From the NCBI RefSeq assembly GCF_013415125.1, contig NZ_JACCDE010000006.1, positions 88,806 through 152,805 on the forward strand: a stretch of DNA of 64,000 nucleotides, given 5' to 3'. This document shows, one piece after another, positions 60,381 to 64,000 of this stretch; position 1 is the first letter of the stretch; each line of letters begins with the position of its first letter. Made by a program: the position numbers and the translations under genes. Below the pieces are notes generated by a model that saw only the letters and a list, made by a program, of their open reading frames with translations, was not told the origin of the DNA and ran no database searches. Origin of the DNA: Vreelandella glaciei (GTDB lineage: Bacteria; Pseudomonadota; Gammaproteobacteria; Pseudomonadales; Halomonadaceae).

Positions 60381-62387
60381 ATGGCAAAACGAACAGCCGG
60401 TTATACATCCTCGGGTATTCGCAAACTGGTCGCCCTGACCACGCTGCTGCCCGAATTTGATCGTTTTGTCCACCTCAACCCATTGAAGCCGAAGCCGAAT
60501 GCTGTCATTGGTTGGGGGTTAAAGCCCACCAGCCTTCGTGCCAGACAGTATGCAAAACGACATCAGTTACCTTATATCGCGCTAGAGGATGGCTTTATAC
60601 GCTCGCTAGGTTTGGGTGTAGACGGCTTTCAACCGCACAGCTTGGTCGTCGATGAAACCGGCATTTATTACGATGCGTCACGCCCTTCTGATTTGGAAAA
60701 CTGGCTCAACACAGCCAGCTTCAACGATGAAGAGTTAGTCCAAGCAGAACGCTGCATGGCGCTGATCACCCGCTATCGTCTCTCCAAATATAACCATGCC
60801 CCCGACCAGCCGCTTCAGGTCTCGAGCCGAGCCCGCGTATTAGTGGTTGACCAAACCGCTGGAGATGCTTCTATTTATTACGGCGGCGCCCAAGCGGAAA
60901 GTTTTCAGAAAATGCTGGAAGCCGCGTTAGAAGCGCATCCCGAAAGCGACATTTTGGTCAAGATCCACCCCGATGTTATCGCGGGCAAAAAACAGGGCCA
61001 TCTGCTTAATGCCGCTGACCACCCCCGCTGCCGGGTAATCAGTGAAGACCTTAATCCCTGGACACTGTTTGACCAAGTTGATCACGTTTACGTCGTGACC
61101 AGCCAACTGGGCTTTGAAGCGTTGCTTGCTGGTAAGCAGGTACACTGCTTTGGCATTCCGTTTTATTCAGGCTGGGGCCTCACCCATGATCAAGTGGCCT
61201 GCCACCGTCGCCGCATTAAACGCCCATTAGTTGAAGTGTTTGCCGCTGCTTATTTACGCTATTGTCGCTACGTTAATCCTTACACTCGACAATCTGTCAC
61301 GCTAGAAGAGACCATCGCCTTGATCGCCGACCAAAGGCGCCAGCAGGAGCGCTACCGGGGAAACTGGCGGGCATGCGGGTTTTCCTCATGGAAACGGCGC
61401 TTTATCGGCGATTTTTTAGGCCCCGCCGCTCAAGTAAATTATCATGCTAAATTACCCGCCAGCGAACAGCCCGAAGAGCATCTGCTGGTATGGTCAAGCC
61501 GCATTGATGCTGATTTTAAACATCAGCACTCCCAACACATGGCCAAACTATGGCGCATGGAAGATGGCTTCATCCGCTCGGTGGGACTCGGGGTCGACCT
61601 CACCCAGCCATTGTCGCTGGTGATTGATTCCCAAGGCATCTATTACGACCCCAGTCAGCCCAGTGATTTAGAAACCCAGCTTAATCATGCTCACTTTAGC
61701 AACGACCTGCTGCTGCGTGCCCAATATTTGCGTAAACGGCTAGTGGCGCTCAAGCTCTCAAAGTACAACGTAGGTGGTCAGGCTACTATTAGGCTGCCCA
61801 AAGGGCGCCACACCATACTGGTGCCCGGCCAAGTAGAAAGCGACGCCTCGATTGCTACCGGCTCCCCGCACATCAATACCAATAGCGGGCTGCTTAGTGC
61901 CGTCCGGAGCGCGCATCCAGATGCCTTTATTGTCTACAAAGCCCACCCGGATGTAGTAAGCGGTGCACGTATTGGAGCACTCGATACCAACGCAAAACGC
62001 CTGTATGATCTAGACGCCAGTGATATTGACATTGCAACCCTGCTAGAGCGCGTCGATGCGGTTCATACGATGAGCTCTTTAACCGGCTTTGAAGCACTGC
62101 TACGCAAGCGGGAAGTCACCACCTACGGCCTGCCATTTTATGCGGGCTGGGGGCTAACCCAGGATGCGCTTAGCTGCCCACGCCGCATGCGCTCACTCTC
62201 GTTGGATGCGCTGGTGGCTGGCACGTTGATTCTTTACCCCGGCTATGTAGACCCAACGACCCGCCAGCTATGCAATGCTGAAACCGTCGTCAGCCTGTTG
62301 GAACAGGCAAGAACACAAAAAAACACCCTTACATGGAAACAGCATCTCTACCGCTGTTATCGTAATTTGTTGATCGGAAGGCATTGA
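60381..62387 (+). CDS. kpsC: Capsule Kdo-transferase KpsC
   Basis: A 668-residue cytoplasmic protein of the KpsC/LipA family that adds beta-Kdo residues to phosphatidylglycerol to build the lipid anchor of group 2-type capsules. Two tandem glycosyltransferase halves are plain: EDGFIRSLGLGVDG near residue 71 and EDGFIRSVGLGVDL near 394. Each is followed by IYYD, a KLSKYN/RLSKYN segment, a Q/T-x-x-DAS-containing loop, KIHPDV or KAHPDV, and PFYSGWGLT or PFYAGWGLT. It begins the capsule locus and lies one base before kpsS. Confidence 0.92.
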   Translation: MAKRTAGYTSSGIRKLVALTTLLPEFDRFVHLNPLKPKPNAVIGWGLKPTSLRARQYAKRHQLPYIALEDGFIRSLGLGVDGFQPHSLVVDETGIYYDASRPSDLENWLNTASFNDEELVQAERCMALITRYRLSKYNHAPDQPLQVSSRARVLVVDQTAGDASIYYGGAQAESFQKMLEAALEAHPESDILVKIHPDVIAGKKQGHLLNAADHPRCRVISEDLNPWTLFDQVDHVYVVTSQLGFEALLAGKQVHCFGIPFYSGWGLTHDQVACHRRRIKRPLVEVFAAAYLRYCRYVNPYTRQSVTLEETIALIADQRRQQERYRGNWRACGFSSWKRRFIGDFLGPAAQVNYHAKLPASEQPEEHLLVWSSRIDADFKHQHSQHMAKLWRMEDGFIRSVGLGVDLTQPLSLVIDSQGIYYDPSQPSDLETQLNHAHFSNDLLLRAQYLRKRLVALKLSKYNVGGQATIRLPKGRHTILVPGQVESDASIATGSPHINTNSGLLSAVRSAHPDAFIVYKAHPDVVSGARIGALDTNAKRLYDLDASDIDIATLLERVDAVHTMSSLTGFEALLRKREVTTYGLPFYAGWGLTQDALSCPRRMRSLSLDALVAGTLILYPGYVDPTTRQLCNAETVVSLLEQARTQKNTLTWKQHLYRCYRNLLIGRH

Positions 62388-62388
62388 G

Positions 62389-63630
62389 TTGAAGCATCAG
62401 AAGCGTGCATTCTTATTTTTGCAGGGCGTTTGCTCACCGTTTTACCAGCGCTTGGCCAAGCGTTTGGTCAACGATGGGCACCGTGTCGTTAAGGTCAACT
62501 TCAATGCTGGCGATATCGCCTACTGGCAGCGCACCCATGGCGAAAGCCACTTGTTTCGCGGCCCACTGGCCGAGCTACCCGGCTATATCCAACATCTGTG
62601 GCAGCAGTACGCAATTACCGACCAAGTCGTGTTCGGTGACCGCCGCCCCATTCACCGCCCCGCCGTCGATAATGCCGCCGCCGCAGGCGTACGCACCCAT
62701 GTATTTGAAGAAGGCTACTTTCGCCCGTTCTGGATCACCCTGGAGCGCGAAGGCGTTAACGGCCACTCGCTGCTGCCCCGTGACCCAAGCTGGTTTTATG
62801 AAACCGGCAAAGCGCTGCCCAAGCCATCGGCACCCGTGCACTTTCGGTCTTCTTTCAAAATCCGTGCGGTGCATGATGTTGGCTACCACTTGGCTGGTTT
62901 GGCCAATCCACTTATTGCACCGCGCTACCGCAATCACGCGCCGATCACGGCCCCTGTTGAGTACGCGGGCTACCTGAAGCGCTTCGCCCAGTTAAAAGCC
63001 GTTTGGAAAAAACGCGATGCCGAACGCATCAAGGTATTGATAGAAAGTGGCCGCCCCTATTTTATACTGCCGCTACAGTTAAATAGCGATGCGCAAATTC
63101 GCGATCACTCACCCTACGCCAATATGCAACAAGTGATGGACGATGTGATGGCATCGTTTGCTAAACACGCGCCCAGCGATTCACAGCTATGTATTAAGAA
63201 CCACCCACTGGATATGGGGCTGGTCAACTACCCCAAAATCATTCAACAGCTTTCTGAATGCCACGGCCTGCAAGGGCGTATCGTCTATTTAGAGTCTGGG
63301 GATCTCAACGCCCTGCTCAAACATGCTAGAGGCAATGTAACCGTTAACAGCACCGTGGGCATCGTATCGCTGGAAAAGAATTGTCCAACCTTTGCGCTTA
63401 GCGATCCCATCTATAATCTGGATGGGTTAACCTACCAAGGTGACTTAGCGGATTTTTGGCAGCAGCCGCAGCCGCCTGACAGAGAGCTATTTGGCTATTT
63501 TCGAAAAACGGTGATGCACACTGTGCAGGTCAATGGCGGTTACTACTGCCAACCCGGTATTGATTTAGCGGTAGATAACGCCGCCCGCATACTCGAAGCC
63601 TGCCCCTCGCCGCTGGAGAAGTTGTTGTGA
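62389..63630 (+). CDS. kpsS: Capsule Kdo-transferase KpsS
   Basis: A 413-residue partner of KpsC (KpsS/LipB family) that adds the first Kdo to the lipid anchor. FLFLQGVCSPFYQRLAKRL at the N-terminus, VFGDRRPIHRPAVD near 80, VFEEGYFRPFWITLEREGVNG near 104-124 and FILPLQLNSDAQIRDHSPY near 225-243 are family segments; NSTVGIVSLEKNCPTFAL near 320 is conserved too. The start is TTG at 62389 with GGAAGG about eight bases upstream. The stop overlaps the next gene's GTG. Confidence 0.92.
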   Translation: MKHQKRAFLFLQGVCSPFYQRLAKRLVNDGHRVVKVNFNAGDIAYWQRTHGESHLFRGPLAELPGYIQHLWQQYAITDQVVFGDRRPIHRPAVDNAAAAGVRTHVFEEGYFRPFWITLEREGVNGHSLLPRDPSWFYETGKALPKPSAPVHFRSSFKIRAVHDVGYHLAGLANPLIAPRYRNHAPITAPVEYAGYLKRFAQLKAVWKKRDAERIKVLIESGRPYFILPLQLNSDAQIRDHSPYANMQQVMDDVMASFAKHAPSDSQLCIKNHPLDMGLVNYPKIIQQLSECHGLQGRIVYLESGDLNALLKHARGNVTVNSTVGIVSLEKNCPTFALSDPIYNLDGLTYQGDLADFWQQPQPPDRELFGYFRKTVMHTVQVNGGYYCQPGIDLAVDNAARILEACPSPLEKLL

Positions 63631-64000
63631 ATGTTGGTGTGAAAGAGGCTGTGAGCCAATCTCAACGCTCACGCTGCGTGCTGATCACTGGCGCTACGGG
63701 TGCGATTGGCGGGGCGCTAGCCCGCGCCTATGCCGCCCCCAGCACCCATCTCGTACTGCACGGCCGGCAATTAGAAACGCTTGAAGCGCTGGCTTCGATC
63801 TGTCGCCAGCAAGGTGCCCAAGTCACACTCTCGACCATTACACTAACCGATGACCACGCTTTAAAAAGCTGGCTAGACGACCTTTGCGCCGGGCAGGTAC
63901 CGGATATCGTGATTGCCAATGCGGGCAAAAACACCCACCCCCAAGCCCCCGCTATTTTAGAGCCCTGGGCAGACGTGCAGTCGCTGCTGGATATTAACCT
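63627..64000 (+). CDS. SDR family oxidoreductase in the capsule operon (partial, runs off the edge)
   Basis: The frame starts with GTG at 63627, overlapping the kpsS stop (GTGA), and remains open to the window end, giving about 124 residues. The Rossmann motif TGATGAIGGALA near residues 22-33 and ANAGKN near 97 identify a classical short-chain dehydrogenase/reductase. Other in-frame GTG codons at 63639 and 63651 are possible starts. Its coupling to kpsS suggests a role in capsule lipid or sugar processing, but the catalytic Tyr-Lys lies beyond the window. Confidence 0.8.
   Translation, partial: MNVGVKEAVSQSQRSRCVLITGATGAIGGALARAYAAPSTHLVLHGRQLETLEALASICRQQGAQVTLSTITLTDDHALKSWLDDLCAGQVPDIVIANAGKNTHPQAPAILEPWADVQSLLDIN

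Overview
The window looks like a chromosomal segment of a halophilic gammaproteobacterium, most likely a Halomonas/Vreelandella-type member of the Halomonadaceae. This is an inference from the mix of genes, the moderate GC content, the strong Shine-Dalgarno sites and the overall character of the proteins; there is no rRNA in the window to confirm it. Almost all of it is ordinary, densely packed chromosome rich in nutrient-uptake and catabolic operons.

Left part (1-11.7 kb): the end of a metal-binding ABC protein, then phosphoglycolate phosphatase, a type II NADH dehydrogenase and ribulose-phosphate epimerase. A complete sulfate importer operon (sbp-cysT-cysW-cysA) follows, then a three-gene export-type operon (LolD-like ATPase, large FtsX-type permease, CrtC/AttH lipocalin-like lipoprotein).

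Centre-left (11.7-32.1 kb): a very large histidine-utilization locus. hutU, a flavin-reductase-like gene, a YjiH-type permease, the C-terminal half of a second ammonia-lyase, hutI and hutG run leftward. hutF is divergent from hutU. A 2-oxoglutarate/Fe(II) oxygenase, hutD and hutC form a leftward unit. hutH and two flavin 2-hydroxyacid oxidases of the L- and D-specific families form a rightward unit, followed by a polar amino-acid-type ABC importer (four genes), a HisC-like aminotransferase and a second HutC-type regulator. Near-identical palindromes with the core TGTATATACA sit in front of the hutU/hutF, oxygenase/hutH and ABC-transporter units, tying them into one apparent HutC regulon. The gene content suggests that histidine and possibly imidazolelactate/imidazolepyruvate are gathered and fed into the five-step Hut pathway (HutH, HutU, HutI, HutF, HutG) to glutamate.

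Centre (32.1-39.3 kb): a periplasmic cytochrome c and PQQ-type sugar dehydrogenase pair, then a carnitine catabolic cluster (cdhC-cdhA-cdhB-hocS-like rightward; caiX and a CdhR-like GlxA/AraC regulator leftward).

Centre-right (39.4-46.2 kb): a looser region with small orphan genes (a phage-type membrane protein, a DUF333 lipoprotein, a 62-residue protein), an N-terminally truncated CAP-domain gene, creA, AT-rich non-coding DNA, an SDR dehydrogenase, an unusual predicted cytoplasmic regulator that fuses a winged helix to a solute-binding-protein domain, and a TauE-type exporter.

Right part (46.2-64 kb): a nine-gene leftward operon joins a ribose-type ABC importer to maleylacetate reductase, an ATZ/TRZ-like amidohydrolase, a 3-hydroxyisobutyrate-dehydrogenase-like enzyme, an intradiol ring-cleavage dioxygenase and a RutE-like nitroreductase. 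It ends at a clear intrinsic terminator and looks like an uncharacterised pathway that passes through hydroxyquinol or a similar ring. Then come a decayed IS5-type transposase beside tRNA-Arg(CCU), an AEC transporter, a Cache-PAS-GGDEF diguanylate cyclase, and the start of a capsule locus (kpsC, kpsS, SDR) that runs off the right edge.
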